Notes: generated by a model from the sequence alone, not told the origin. Positions 52,214 to 60,790 are shown, counted from the stretch's first letter. The stretch: DNA of 64,000 nt from Ruminococcus sp. (GCA_017622925.1 JAGAQC010000071.1:1-64000), one strand, 5' to 3'. Numbers and translations are program-made.

Positions 52214-53749
52214 TTATCCTTTTATTTCTTCTTTTACTGCGTCAAATTCTGCTGTTATCTCCTTTTCGGGAGCTTCTGTGAACAGCGAAACTGCTATAAT
52301 AGCTATCAAAGCAGCGATAAATGCAGGAAGAAGCTCATATATTGCGAATACTCCTCCAAGCTTGCTGATACCGAATTTCCATACGAATACCATGACCGCT
52401 CCGACTACCATGCCCGAGATCACGCCGTACTTGTTGGAACGCTTCCAGAAAAGCGCAGTCAGCATTACAGGACCGAATGTCGCTCCGAAGCCTGCCCATG
52501 CAAACGATACTATCCTGAATACGGAGCTGTCGCTGTCCCATGCAAGGACTACGCCGAGGACTGCAATTATCATAAGCACAAGTCTTGCCGCAAGCATTGA
52601 CTGCTTTTCGCTGAGCTTTACTCCGAATACGCCCTTTATGATGTTTTCGGACATACTGGAGGACGCCGCCAAAAGCTGCGAATCAGAGGTGGACATCGTA
52701 CATGCAAGTATACCTGCAAATACAAGTCCTGCAACTACAGCTAAAAGAACATGATTATCGCTCATTATCTGCGCAAGACGGATAATTACCGTTTCGGAGT
52801 TGTTTCCGTTAAGAGGTTCAAGAGTACCCTTTTTTGTTACGGCATTTCCGACAAAGCCTATGAAGATCGCTATAGCCATTGAAATTACTACCCATACTGA
52901 TGCTATCCTGCGTGAGGTCTTTATCTTATTCTTGTCCTCGATCGCCATGAATCGGAGAAGTACGTGCGGCATACCGAAATAACCGAGTCCCCATGCCATA
53001 AGAGAAGCAATGGTCAGGAGCGAATACTTGTCCGCTCCGCCTGTATCAAGGTTGTGAATGCTGCTGAGCGAGAAGTAGCCGGGAATAGACTTTGCGTTGT
53101 CTATAACGCCGTCAATTCCCCCTGCCGAGGATATTCCGAAAATAACTATGCTTATAAGGGCAAGCGTCATAACGATACTTTGGATAAGGTCGGTAAAGCT
53201 TGCCGCCAAAAATCCTCCTGTGCAGGTGTAGGCAATAATAATTACTGCGCTTATGATCATAGCTATGTGGTACTCCCAGCCGAAAAGCGAACTGAAAAGC
53301 TTTCCGCATGCGGAAAATCCCGATGCCGTATAGGGTACGAAGAAAATAAGTATTATCAGGGCGGAAATTCCCATGATAGCTTTCTTGTCACGATAACGGT
53401 TCGCAAAGAAATCGGGAATGGTTATCGCCTTGCAGCGGTGAGAATATATCCTCAGTCTCTTGGCTACAATGAGCCAGTTTACGTATGTTCCGACTGCAAG
53501 TCCTATCGCAGTCCAGCCTGCTTCCGCTCCGCCTGTAAGATAGGCAACTCCCGGAAGTCCCATAAGAAGCCACGAACTCATGTCCGAAGCCTCCGCGCTC
53601 ATTGCGGTAACGATAGGTCCGAGCTTTCGTCCGCCGAGGTAAAAGTCGCCGACGTTTGAGTTTTTCCTCGAAAACACAACGCCGATCACAACCATCATAG
53701 CCAAATAGACCAAAATGGTTATCAGGATAATAACGTCTGTACTTTTCAT
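52214..53749 (-). CDS. putP: Sodium/proline symporter
   Basis: A sodium/solute symporter-family transporter of 511 aa with about 13 transmembrane helices. The start ILVYLAMMVVIGVVFSRKN, the block FYLGGRKLGPIVTAMSAEAS and SSWLLMGLPGVAY fit PutP. Proline is the most likely substrate, but close family members carry other solutes. The ATG at 53749 has AGGAG upstream. It has its own promoter and terminator. Confidence 0.88.
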   Translation of the reverse strand: MKSTDVIILITILVYLAMMVVIGVVFSRKNSNVGDFYLGGRKLGPIVTAMSAEASDMSSWLLMGLPGVAYLTGGAEAGWTAIGLAVGTYVNWLIVAKRLRIYSHRCKAITIPDFFANRYRDKKAIMGISALIILIFFVPYTASGFSACGKLFSSLFGWEYHIAMIISAVIIIAYTCTGGFLAASFTDLIQSIVMTLALISIVIFGISSAGGIDGVIDNAKSIPGYFSLSSIHNLDTGGADKYSLLTIASLMAWGLGYFGMPHVLLRFMAIEDKNKIKTSRRIASVWVVISMAIAIFIGFVGNAVTKKGTLEPLNGNNSETVIIRLAQIMSDNHVLLAVVAGLVFAGILACTMSTSDSQLLAASSSMSENIIKGVFGVKLSEKQSMLAARLVLMIIAVLGVVLAWDSDSSVFRIVSFAWAGFGATFGPVMLTALFWKRSNKYGVISGMVVGAVMVFVWKFGISKLGGVFAIYELLPAFIAALIAIIAVSLFTEAPEKEITAEFDAVKEEIKG

Positions 53750-53856
53750 TGATACACTCCTTTTTTTCCCTGAAACGCTGACAGGCAAAATTTATGTGTC
53801 TGTTGTTGTTTCGGGTATCAGTAATTTCTTGTGAATTTTCACACGTACATAATACA

Positions 53857-53885
53857 ATTATAATCCATTTTTCACTGTTCGTCAA
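53857..53885 (-). promoter_or_regulatory. Sigma-A promoter of putP
   Basis: On the minus strand TTGACG and TATAAT are separated by 17 nt. A GTGAAAATTCAC palindrome (53831-53842) lies about 15 nt beyond the -10 and could be an operator. Confidence 0.8.
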
Positions 53886-53916
53886 TAATTTTTGCGTATA
53901 ATTTTCATATTTTCAT

Positions 53917-53952
53917 AAAAAATTCCCCTCGGAACGTTCGCTCTGAGGGGAA
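53917..53952 (-). terminator. Terminator of dnaJ
   Basis: Arms TTCCCCTC.GA and TC.GAGGGGAA (53923-53952) around ACGTTCGC. The minus strand ends in six T. It closes the heat-shock operon. Confidence 0.9.
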
Positions 53953-53964
53953 GAATGCTGTTTA

Positions 53965-55131
53965 TCAAAAATCAAGCTTTGCTTTCAGCTTTTCAAAAAA
54001 GCTCTGCCGCTTTGCGTAATTCTTTTCGGTAAGGGACGCTTCAAATTCTTTAAGAAGATCCTTCTGCTTCTTGGTGAGATTCTTCGGAACTTCAACAAAT
54101 ATCTTGACATACTGATTTCCGCGGTCGCTGCGGTTTATCTTCTTAACGCCCTTGCCTTTAAGATTAAAGACCGTGCCGTTCTGCGTTCCGGCAGAAATAG
54201 TGAACTTCACATCGCCGTCAACGGTTGGTACTGTTATTTCCGAGCCGAGAACGGCGTCCATATAAGTAACGGGTATCTCGCAATGAATATCATAGCCCTC
54301 TCTTGTGAACAGGGGGTGGCTCTTTACGTTTACGTTCAGCAGCATATCGCCGTTAGGTCCGTTGTTTATTCCGCAGTCGCCCTGACCGTTCAAACGAATA
54401 GTCTGACCGTTGTCGATGCCTGCCGGAATATCCACGGAGACCATTTTCTGCACACGCACTCTGCCCATTCCGCGGCATTTGGTACAGGGATTCTTGATGA
54501 CCTTTCCCTTGCCGCCGCAGTGAGGACACACCTTAGTCGAAGAAATTGCTCCGAACGGAGTACGCTGGGTCGTCTTTACCGTTCCCCGTCCGTGACAATC
54601 GGGACATACCTCCGAAGTCGTGCCTGCGTCCGCTCCCGAACCCTTACAGGAATCGCATATCGCCATGCGGAACGTCTTTATCTCCTGCTTCTTGCCGTGA
54701 ACCGCGTCCATGAAGCTGATAGTAACGGATTCCTGTATGTCCGAACCTCTGCGCGGTGCGTTGGCATTTGCGCCGCCTCGGGAGTTTCCGCCGTTAAAGC
54801 CGCCGAATCCGCCGAAAATGCTCTCGAAAATATCGCCTATGTCTCCGAAGCCGCCCATTCCGCCGCCAAAGCCGCCCATGCCGCTGCCGCCGCCGTAGTT
54901 GGGGTCTACTCCTGCATGACCGAACTGGTCGTACCTTGCGCGCTTTTCAGGGTCGGAAAGCACTTCGTGAGCTTCGTTTATCTCCTGAAACTTCTCAACA
55001 TAGGACGGGTCGTCGGGATGCAGGTCGGGGTGATTTTCTCTTGCCTTTTTTCGGAAAGCTTTTTTTATCTCGTCCTCGGACGCGCCTTTCTGTATGCCGA
55101 GGACTTCGTAATAATCTCTTTTTTCAGCCAT
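53965..55131 (-). CDS. dnaJ: Chaperone protein DnaJ
   Basis: Hsp40 co-chaperone that loads clients on DnaK and stimulates its ATPase. The 388-aa protein has the J domain (5-70, HPD at NHPDLHP), a Gly/Phe-rich region with GGFGGGMGGFGD, four zinc repeats (CDSCKGSG, CPDCHGRG, CPHCGGKG, CTKCRGMG) and the C-terminal substrate domains. The ATG has TTGGAG upstream. It is the last gene of the operon, separated from the microprotein gene by a hairpin and an 80-bp palindrome. Confidence 0.97.
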   Translation of the reverse strand: MAEKRDYYEVLGIQKGASEDEIKKAFRKKARENHPDLHPDDPSYVEKFQEINEAHEVLSDPEKRARYDQFGHAGVDPNYGGGSGMGGFGGGMGGFGDIGDIFESIFGGFGGFNGGNSRGGANANAPRRGSDIQESVTISFMDAVHGKKQEIKTFRMAICDSCKGSGADAGTTSEVCPDCHGRGTVKTTQRTPFGAISSTKVCPHCGGKGKVIKNPCTKCRGMGRVRVQKMVSVDIPAGIDNGQTIRLNGQGDCGINNGPNGDMLLNVNVKSHPLFTREGYDIHCEIPVTYMDAVLGSEITVPTVDGDVKFTISAGTQNGTVFNLKGKGVKKINRSDRGNQYVKIFVEVPKNLTKKQKDLLKEFEASLTEKNYAKRQSFFEKLKAKLDF

Positions 55132-55171
55132 AAATTTTCTCCAATTTTAATATGAGCTATTAAACACTATT

Positions 55172-55251
55172 TGTGTAGGGGACGGCGCCCACGACGTCCC
55201 GTTAAATAAATATAATATCGGCGGGGCGTCGAAGGCGCCGCCCCCTACACA
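55172..55251. repeat. 80-bp palindromic element in front of dnaJ
   Basis: TGTGTAGGGGACGGCGCC at the left and GGCGCCGCCCCCTACACA at the right, with CGACGTCCCG/CGGGGCGTCG further inside. It shares its arms with family C modules (35418, 61181). Confidence 0.7.
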
Positions 55252-55274
55252 TTAATTCCGCGTTATAAATACAC

Positions 55275-55305
55275 TTTTAGGGCGAAAGTATGTTTCGCCC
55301 TAAAA
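55275..55305 (-). terminator. Perfect hairpin after the microprotein gene
   Basis: Arms TTTTAGGGCGAAA (55275-55287) and TTTCGCCCTAAAA (55293-55305), 13 bp with no mismatch and a 5-nt loop. The U-rich foot comes from the stem itself. It may end or weaken transcription between dnaK and dnaJ. Confidence 0.6.
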
Positions 55306-55309
55306 AGTA

Positions 55310-55465
55310 TTATTGATCTTCTATCTGTTCTTCTGCCTGACTCATTCCGCCGTCATAATTTCCGGTATTATCGTTAGCAAGACCTGCAAACCATTTTACA
55401 CCGAACCACACAACGGCAGCTAAAACTACAATTATGAGTAATGTCTTTATTTTATCTTTTCTCAT
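55310..55465 (-). CDS. 51-aa single-pass membrane microprotein in the dnaK-dnaJ gap
   Basis: A short frame of 51 residues: a basic N-terminus (MRKDKIK), one hydrophobic helix (TLLIIVVLAAVVWFGVKWFA) and an acidic tail (SQAEEQIEDQ), consistent with an N-in single-pass protein. Its ATG is 3 nt after the dnaK stop (TAATAAATG), so it would be read by coupling; the ribosome site is weak (AGAAG). A strong hairpin follows the stop. I know no family for it. Whether it is translated is open, but position, composition and the following hairpin all support a real gene. Confidence 0.6.
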   Translation of the reverse strand: MRKDKIKTLLIIVVLAAVVWFGVKWFAGLANDNTGNYDGGMSQAEEQIEDQ

Positions 55466-55468
55466 TTA

Positions 55469-57316
55469 TTAAACTTCTGTGAAATCAGCGTCAACTACGC
55501 CGTCGTCGTTTGAGGGAGACTCAGCTTCACCGCCCATATTGGCGAACTGCGAGGGGTCTATTCCCTGACCGTTGGGGTTAGCCTGCTGATATATCTTAGC
55601 GGAAAGATCGTAGAACGCTTTCTGCAGATCGTCCTTCTGCTTCTTGATCTCGTCCGTATTGTTCGCCTCGCATGCAGCCTTCAATGATGCCGCTTTCTGC
55701 TCGATGTTAGCCTTTTCATCAGCCGATACCTTATCGCCGAAGTCCGCAAGAGCCTTTTCGCACTGGAATACAAGGTTCTCCGCTTCGTTCTTTGTATCTA
55801 CTTCCTCACGTCTTTTTTTATCCTCGGCTGCGTACTGCTCCGCTTCCTTAACGGCGCGGTCGATGTCGTCCTTTGACATGTTTGTGGAAGAAGTAATTGT
55901 GATATTCTGCTCCTTGCCTGTGCCGAGATCCTTTGCCGAAACATGAACGATACCGTTCTGGTCAATATCGAACGTTACCTCGATCTGGGGGATTCCTCTG
56001 GGCGCAGGAGCGATTCCGTCAAGACGGAACGTACCGAGCTGCTTGTTGTCTCTTGCAAACTCACGCTCACCCTGAAGAACGTTGATGTCAACGGCAGGCT
56101 GATTGTCGGAATATGTGGAGAATACCTGAGATTTCTTTGTGGGGATAGTAGTGTTTCTCTCGATCATTCTTGTGCATACGCCGCCTGCTGTCTCGATACC
56201 GAGGGACAGGGGAGTAACGTCAAGAAGAAGCAGACCGTTCTTAACGTCGCCGCCGAGAACGCCGCCCTGATATGCCGCGCCGAGAGCTACGCACTCATCG
56301 GGGTTGATTCCCTTGAAAGGCTCTTTGCCGATAAGCTTCTTTACAGCTTCCTGTACGGCAGGGATCCTCGAAGAACCGCCGACCATAAGGACTTTGTTCA
56401 GCTCGGCTGCCGAAAGTCCGCTGTCGCTGAGAGCCTGACGAACAGGTCCCATTGTAGCTTCAACAAGGTCCGCCGTAAGCTCGTTGAACTTAGCCTGTGT
56501 AAGCGTAAGGTCAAGGTGCTTGGGAACGCCTGCTGCGTCTACTGTGATAAACGGGATATTGATATTTGACGTCGTTGTTGAAGAAAGCTCGATCTTAGCC
56601 TTTTCAGCAGCGTCTTTAAGTCTCTGTGAAGCCATTTTGTCCTGTGAAAGGTCAACGCCGTCCGACTTCTTGAACTCCTCTACCATCCAGTTGATGATGC
56701 GCTGGTCGAAGTCATCGCCGCCAAGACGGTTGTTTCCTGCCGTAGCAAGAACCTGCTGAACGTCCTCGCCCATTTCGATAATGGATACATCGAACGTACC
56801 GCCGCCAAGGTCGTAAACCATAACGGTCTGCTCCTCCTCCTTATCAATACCATAGGAAAGAGCGGCTGCCGTAGGCTCGTTGATGATACGCTTTACAGTA
56901 AGTCCTGCGATCTGTCCTGCGTCCTTTGTAGCCTGTCTCTGAGCGTCCGTAAAGTACGCCGGAACGGTGATAACAGCCTCCGTTACTGTTTCGCCGAGGT
57001 AAGCCTCTGCGTCCGCTTTAAGCTTCTGGAGAACCATTGCGGAAATTTCCTGCGGAGTATAATTCTTTCCGTCAATGGAAACCTTGTAATTTGAACCCAT
57101 GTGTCTCTTGATAGAAGAAACTGTTCTGTCGTGATTTGTTATAGCCTGTCTCTTAGCCACCTGACCGACAAGACGCTCGCCGTTGTTTGTGAATGCAACA
57201 ACGGAAGGAGTCGTTCTTGCGCCCTCGCTGTTCGGGATAACGACAGCGTTGCCGCCCTCCATAACAGCTACGCACGAGTTTGTTGTACCCAAGTCAATTC
57301 CGATAATTTTTCCCAT
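55469..57316 (-). CDS. dnaK: Chaperone protein DnaK
   Basis: Hsp70 chaperone, 615 aa. The nucleotide domain starts [20 protein letters not shown] and has [14 protein letters not shown]. The linker and substrate domain follow ([19 protein letters not shown]). The C-terminus ends in the acidic [13 protein letters not shown]. It follows grpE after a 385-nt gap that contains a family B element; GGAGG lies 10 nt before the ATG. Confidence 0.98.
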   Translation of the reverse strand: MGKIIGIDLGTTNSCVAVMEGGNAVVIPNSEGARTTPSVVAFTNNGERLVGQVAKRQAITNHDRTVSSIKRHMGSNYKVSIDGKNYTPQEISAMVLQKLKADAEAYLGETVTEAVITVPAYFTDAQRQATKDAGQIAGLTVKRIINEPTAAALSYGIDKEEEQTVMVYDLGGGTFDVSIIEMGEDVQQVLATAGNNRLGGDDFDQRIINWMVEEFKKSDGVDLSQDKMASQRLKDAAEKAKIELSSTTTSNINIPFITVDAAGVPKHLDLTLTQAKFNELTADLVEATMGPVRQALSDSGLSAAELNKVLMVGGSSRIPAVQEAVKKLIGKEPFKGINPDECVALGAAYQGGVLGGDVKNGLLLLDVTPLSLGIETAGGVCTRMIERNTTIPTKKSQVFSTYSDNQPAVDINVLQGEREFARDNKQLGTFRLDGIAPAPRGIPQIEVTFDIDQNGIVHVSAKDLGTGKEQNITITSSTNMSKDDIDRAVKEAEQYAAEDKKRREEVDTKNEAENLVFQCEKALADFGDKVSADEKANIEQKAASLKAACEANNTDEIKKQKDDLQKAFYDLSAKIYQQANPNGQGIDPSQFANMGGEAESPSNDDGVVDADFTEV

Positions 57317-57460
57317 AATAAATCATCCTCCGATTCAAGCCCGAAACTTTGACGTTCCGAACTTTAATTTATTGTTATTTATTTGTATATGCTTATTATC
57401 TCAGGGCTTCTTTTCCCTTTATTAAAAGCATGTTCTGCCATGTTCTGCCATGTTCTTAAT

Positions 57461-57688
57461 AAGGGAACGCCCTCTCTTGCAGGGCGCACTTCGTGCCGTC
57501 CCCTCTGCCCTTCGGGCATCTCCCCACCCGTGGGGAGTCACCTCTTTCAAAACAGCCCTGTGGACTGTTTTGAAATTCACCCTTTGCGGAGCGCTTAAAC
57601 GCTTGTGGGACGCTGTCCCACACCCTGCCAGAGGCGCTGCCTCTGGACTCCGCCAAAGGGACACCGTCCCTTTGGAATCCCAATTTTA
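57461..57688 (+). repeat. Family B multi-hairpin element, copy B5 (between grpE and dnaK)
   Basis: Full chain of hairpins as in copy B1: CGCCCT/AGGGCG, CTCCCC/GGGGAG, TTTCAAAACAG/CTGTTTTGAAA, GTGGGAC/GTCCCAC, CCAGAGGC/GCCTCTGG, CCAAAGGGAC/GTCCCTTTGG and GGAATCCC. It lies 13 nt from the grpE stop, inside the heat-shock operon. No promoter for dnaK was recognised in the rest of the gap. Confidence 0.8.
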
Positions 57689-57701
57689 TGCCATTCGTAA
57701 A

Positions 57702-58268
57702 CTAATCAGCCGCCACAGCCACCATAGCAGGACGTATCAGCTTATCGCCCATCATATAGCCTTTCTGATAGACCGCGCACACATGGTTCGATGCGTAATC
57801 CGTATCGGAAAGCTGCTGTATGGCGTTATGGAAGTTGGGGTCAAATTCCGCGCCCAACGCTTCAAGCTCCGTTACGTTCATCTTTGTCATGAACTCCTTG
57901 AGCTGGTTGAATATCATCGCCATGCCGTTCTTGAAATTTTCATCGGAGCATTCAAATTCAAGCGAACGCTCGTAGCTGTCAATAACGGGCAGAAGATTTT
58001 CTATGCACTTTGCGGACGCATTTGCGTAGGTATCGGATTTCTCCCGTGCCGTCCGCTTACGGTAGTTATCGTACTCGGCAAACAGTCGGAGATACTTTTC
58101 GTTGGCTTCGTCAAGCTTTTCTTCAAGCTCGGCTATCTGCGCCGCTACATCGTTGTATTCGCTTACTGCGTCCTCCTCGTCGGTCGAAGTCTCTGCGGAA
58201 AGCTCCTCCGAAACTTCTTCGTTCGGTTCTTCTTCCGCAGCGGCTGTATTTTTTTCCTTTTCGTCCAT
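57702..58268 (-). CDS. grpE: Nucleotide exchange factor GrpE
   Basis: Releases ADP from DnaK. The 188-aa protein has an acidic, disordered start, a long coiled coil (about 40-95, EYNDVAAQIAELEEKLDEA) and the C-terminal beta domain with FDPNFHNAIQQL. GAAAGGAG precedes the ATG. It lies 12 nt after hrcA. Confidence 0.95.
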   Translation of the reverse strand: MDEKEKNTAAAEEEPNEEVSEELSAETSTDEEDAVSEYNDVAAQIAELEEKLDEANEKYLRLFAEYDNYRKRTAREKSDTYANASAKCIENLLPVIDSYERSLEFECSDENFKNGMAMIFNQLKEFMTKMNVTELEALGAEFDPNFHNAIQQLSDTDYASNHVCAVYQKGYMMGDKLIRPAMVAVAAD

Positions 58269-58280
58269 TTCTGCTCCTTT

Positions 58281-59327
58281 CTATGAATCGGGAAATTCAA
58301 GTTCGTCCGATTCAATGATCGTATCATCATCCTCCGACATAAGAGCAGTTATCTTATGGGTGAGGTATTCGATATACGGAATGATCTTTTTGTAATCCAC
58401 TCGCATAGGTCCTATAATTCCGAGAGAACCTGCGTCTTTGCCCTTTTTGCGGTACTTCGAGACTATCATGCTCGAATTTCCTATGGCAAAGCTGCCGCCT
58501 GCGCCGAATTTTACCTGTATTCCGCTGAAAGAGTCCTCCAACAGGTCGGTAAGCTCGTTCTTGTGCTGTATAAAGCGGACGACCTCCATTTTGTCAAGCT
58601 CGTCGCACGAGAGGAGCTTTTCGCTGCCGCTTACCGTGAGCTGCTGATGCTTCAAGTCCTCCGAAAGCTCGCATATTCCCTTGACAAGCGGTGAAAGGCT
58701 CACCATATACGCGGATACGGCGGTTATCATCTTATCGAGCATTTCCTCGGAAAGCTCGTCAACGGATATTCCGCTGAGGTTTTCATCAATATAGTGTGTA
58801 AAAAAGTCAAGCTGCTCGTGGCTCAGGTCAAATTCAAGTCGGCACGCCTTATTCTTTATACTTCCGTTCGAGGTTATAAGCAGAATAACATACAGGCGTT
58901 TTCCCGTCGGAATGACCTCTACCTTCGATATGACGGAAAATCTCGGAGCTGAATTTGTCACTACCGCTGCGCACTGCGTAAGCTCCGTAAGAGCGGCGGC
59001 GGCGTTCTGTATTAGCAGATCCTCGGGAGTATTTTCATCGCCCAAAAGCTCGTCGAGCCGTAGCCTTTCTTCCTCGGGCAGCTCGGGCAGCGTCATCAGC
59101 TCGTCTATATAAAGCCGATAGCCCTGATAGGTGGGTATTCTTCCTGCCGACGTGTGCGGCTGTTCAAGATAACCCAACTGTTCAAGCAGCGCCATATCGT
59201 TTCTTACGGTCGCCGCCGATACTTTTATATGCTCCAGCTTGGAAACTGCCTTTGAACCGACAGGCTCGCCGGTCCTGATATATTCGTCAACCACAGCGGC
59301 AAGTACCTTCAGCTTTCTGTCGTCCAC
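58281..59327 (-). CDS. hrcA: Heat-inducible transcription repressor HrcA
   Basis: Represses the class I heat-shock genes by binding CIRCE, with GroEL as activity partner. The 348-aa protein has the winged helix at the N-terminus (LAAVVDEYIRTGEPVGSK, SAATVRNDMALLEQLGYL, HTSAGRIPTYQGYR) and the C-terminal HrcA domain. The start is GTG at 59327, 11 nt after AAGG, which gives the family-standard N-terminus; longer frames reach into CIRCE. It is the first gene of hrcA-grpE-dnaK-(microprotein)-dnaJ. Confidence 0.95.
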   Translation of the reverse strand: MDDRKLKVLAAVVDEYIRTGEPVGSKAVSKLEHIKVSAATVRNDMALLEQLGYLEQPHTSAGRIPTYQGYRLYIDELMTLPELPEEERLRLDELLGDENTPEDLLIQNAAAALTELTQCAAVVTNSAPRFSVISKVEVIPTGKRLYVILLITSNGSIKNKACRLEFDLSHEQLDFFTHYIDENLSGISVDELSEEMLDKMITAVSAYMVSLSPLVKGICELSEDLKHQQLTVSGSEKLLSCDELDKMEVVRFIQHKNELTDLLEDSFSGIQVKFGAGGSFAIGNSSMIVSKYRKKGKDAGSLGIIGPMRVDYKKIIPYIEYLTHKITALMSEDDDTIIESDELEFPDS

Positions 59328-59371
59328 GATTATCACGACCTTCCCTGACAGAAGCAGATCTTTTTTATGTT

Positions 59372-59398
59372 TTAGCACTCCTTGTATCTGAGTGCTAA
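59372..59398 (-). promoter_or_regulatory. CIRCE operator
   Basis: Perfect TTAGCACTC, 9-nt spacer, GAGTGCTAA. It lies just after the hrcA promoter, where HrcA binding would block transcription of the operon. Confidence 0.97.
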
Positions 59399-59402
59399 TA
59401 TT

Positions 59403-59431
59403 AATTTACCACTATTATATCCATTTGTCAA
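59403..59431 (-). promoter_or_regulatory. Sigma-A promoter of the hrcA operon
   Basis: On the minus strand TTGACA and TAAATT are separated by 17 nt. A second TATAAT lies inside the spacer, at the wrong distance from this -35. Confidence 0.8.
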
Positions 59432-59514
59432 GCGTTTTATTTATTTTCGTCTATTTTGCCTGTTTTTAACAATTCAACACGCCGTAATTGTGGAGTTTCA
59501 CTACAGATATAAAG

Positions 59515-59548
59515 CAAAAAAATCCCCCTGCCAATAAAGCAAGGGGAG
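59515..59548 (-). terminator. Terminator downstream of the aldolase gene
   Basis: Arms TCCCC.TGC and GC.AGGGGA around CAATAAA. The minus strand continues with seven T. The family A element lies between this terminator and the gene. Confidence 0.8.
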
Positions 59549-59564
59549 TTGTCACAAAAATCAA

Positions 59565-59814
59565 TTTTAAGGTTTACAGTAAATTTATGCAGAGGATTTT
59601 GCCGCCCTTTACTTTCTGTTAAATAGGTAACTCTTAGAACCCATTATCGTAAATTTTCCTGTATAAAGCCATGTGAACTTAAAATTACAAGTAAATTTGG
59701 CGGCTTTATACAGGTAAATTTACGACAACAGAGATTCCAAAGGGGTCACCCCTTTGGCAGGGGGTGCAGGGGGACAGAGTCCCCTTGCGTAAGTTTCCTG
59801 TAAAAACCTTAAAA
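59565..59814 (-). repeat. Family A hairpin element, copy A6 (3' of the aldolase)
   Basis: Minus orientation. Inverted ends AAGGTTTTTACAGGAAACTT and TTACTGTAAACCTTAAAA. It has CCAAAGGGG/CCCCTTTGG and a class I stem (TCGTAAATTTACCTGTATAA and TTATACAGGAAAATTTACGA). It begins 1 nt after the stop codon. Confidence 0.8.
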
Positions 59815-59815
59815 A

Positions 59816-60790
59816 TCATTCCTGAGCTAAAATTTCCTTGTAAAACTCGGAATAGTCCTTTCTGTTCTGCTTGGTGAACTCTATTGCAGTTCTCGGGTGC
59901 TGATTGAGCAAGCCCGTCATCATGTACTGGAAATCATATCCCCATACTGCGCCCGCTTCACGAACGGCAGGCATGTGCTTCTCTATGAACTGGATAGCAG
60001 GGTATACGTTGTACTTGGGGTTCTTCAAAAAGCCGAGGAGAAGTTCCATTGCGCAGTTGCCTGCACCTCTGCCCATTGCGGCATACGTTGCGTCAAGCCA
60101 GTCAACGCCGTCACCTACAGCTTCAATAGTGTTCGCAAATGCAAGCTGCTGATTGTTGTGGGCGTGCATTCCGAGCTTCTTGCCGTACTTCTCCGCATAC
60201 TCCTTATATATATTTATAATTCGCGCTATCTGCTCGGGATAAAGCGAACCAAAGCTGTCCACAATGTAAAATACGTCTACGGACGACTTTCCCAAAATTT
60301 CAAGAGCCGCTTCAATGTCGGACTCCCGAGCGTTTGAGATAGCCATAATATTACAGCTTACCTCGTAGCCCTTGGATTTTGCGTCCTCTATCATGCTTAC
60401 GGCTGTCGGTATCTGATGAAGATACGTTGCCACACGTACAAGGTCAATGGGACTTTCGGAACGCTCCTTAATATCGTTTTTGTAATCGCAGCGTCCTACG
60501 TCTGCCATGACCGCTATTTTCAGATCGGTATTGTTTTCGCCTACGATAGAACGAATATAATCATCGTCGCAGAACTTGCACGGTCCGAATTTATTTACGT
60601 CGAACATGGACTTATCGCCCTTGTAGCCGAATTCCATGTAGTCCACTCCTGCGCGGATATTCGCAAGGTACAGCGCCTTTACAAAATCATCAGAAAAACG
60701 GAAGTCGTTTACAAGTCCGCCATCTCTGAGCGTTGCGTCAAGCACTTTTATATCCGCTCTGTAATCCATTAATTTTGAAACGTCTTTCAT
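59816..60790 (-). CDS. HMGL-like aldolase-domain protein
   Basis: A cytosolic TIM-barrel enzyme of the HMG-CoA lyase/homocitrate synthase/4-hydroxy-2-oxovalerate aldolase group, 324 aa. It has the metal and substrate motif LDATLRDGG (18-26), a later GMHAHNNQQLA that supplies the metal-binding His pair, and MGRGAGNCAMELLL. DmpG-like and nucleotide-sugar-locus aldolases share these motifs. No partner dehydrogenase is adjacent, so the substrate is unknown. It has a consensus promoter and is transcribed alone. Confidence 0.85.
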   Translation of the reverse strand: MKDVSKLMDYRADIKVLDATLRDGGLVNDFRFSDDFVKALYLANIRAGVDYMEFGYKGDKSMFDVNKFGPCKFCDDDYIRSIVGENNTDLKIAVMADVGRCDYKNDIKERSESPIDLVRVATYLHQIPTAVSMIEDAKSKGYEVSCNIMAISNARESDIEAALEILGKSSVDVFYIVDSFGSLYPEQIARIINIYKEYAEKYGKKLGMHAHNNQQLAFANTIEAVGDGVDWLDATYAAMGRGAGNCAMELLLGFLKNPKYNVYPAIQFIEKHMPAVREAGAVWGYDFQYMMTGLLNQHPRTAIEFTKQNRKDYSEFYKEILAQE

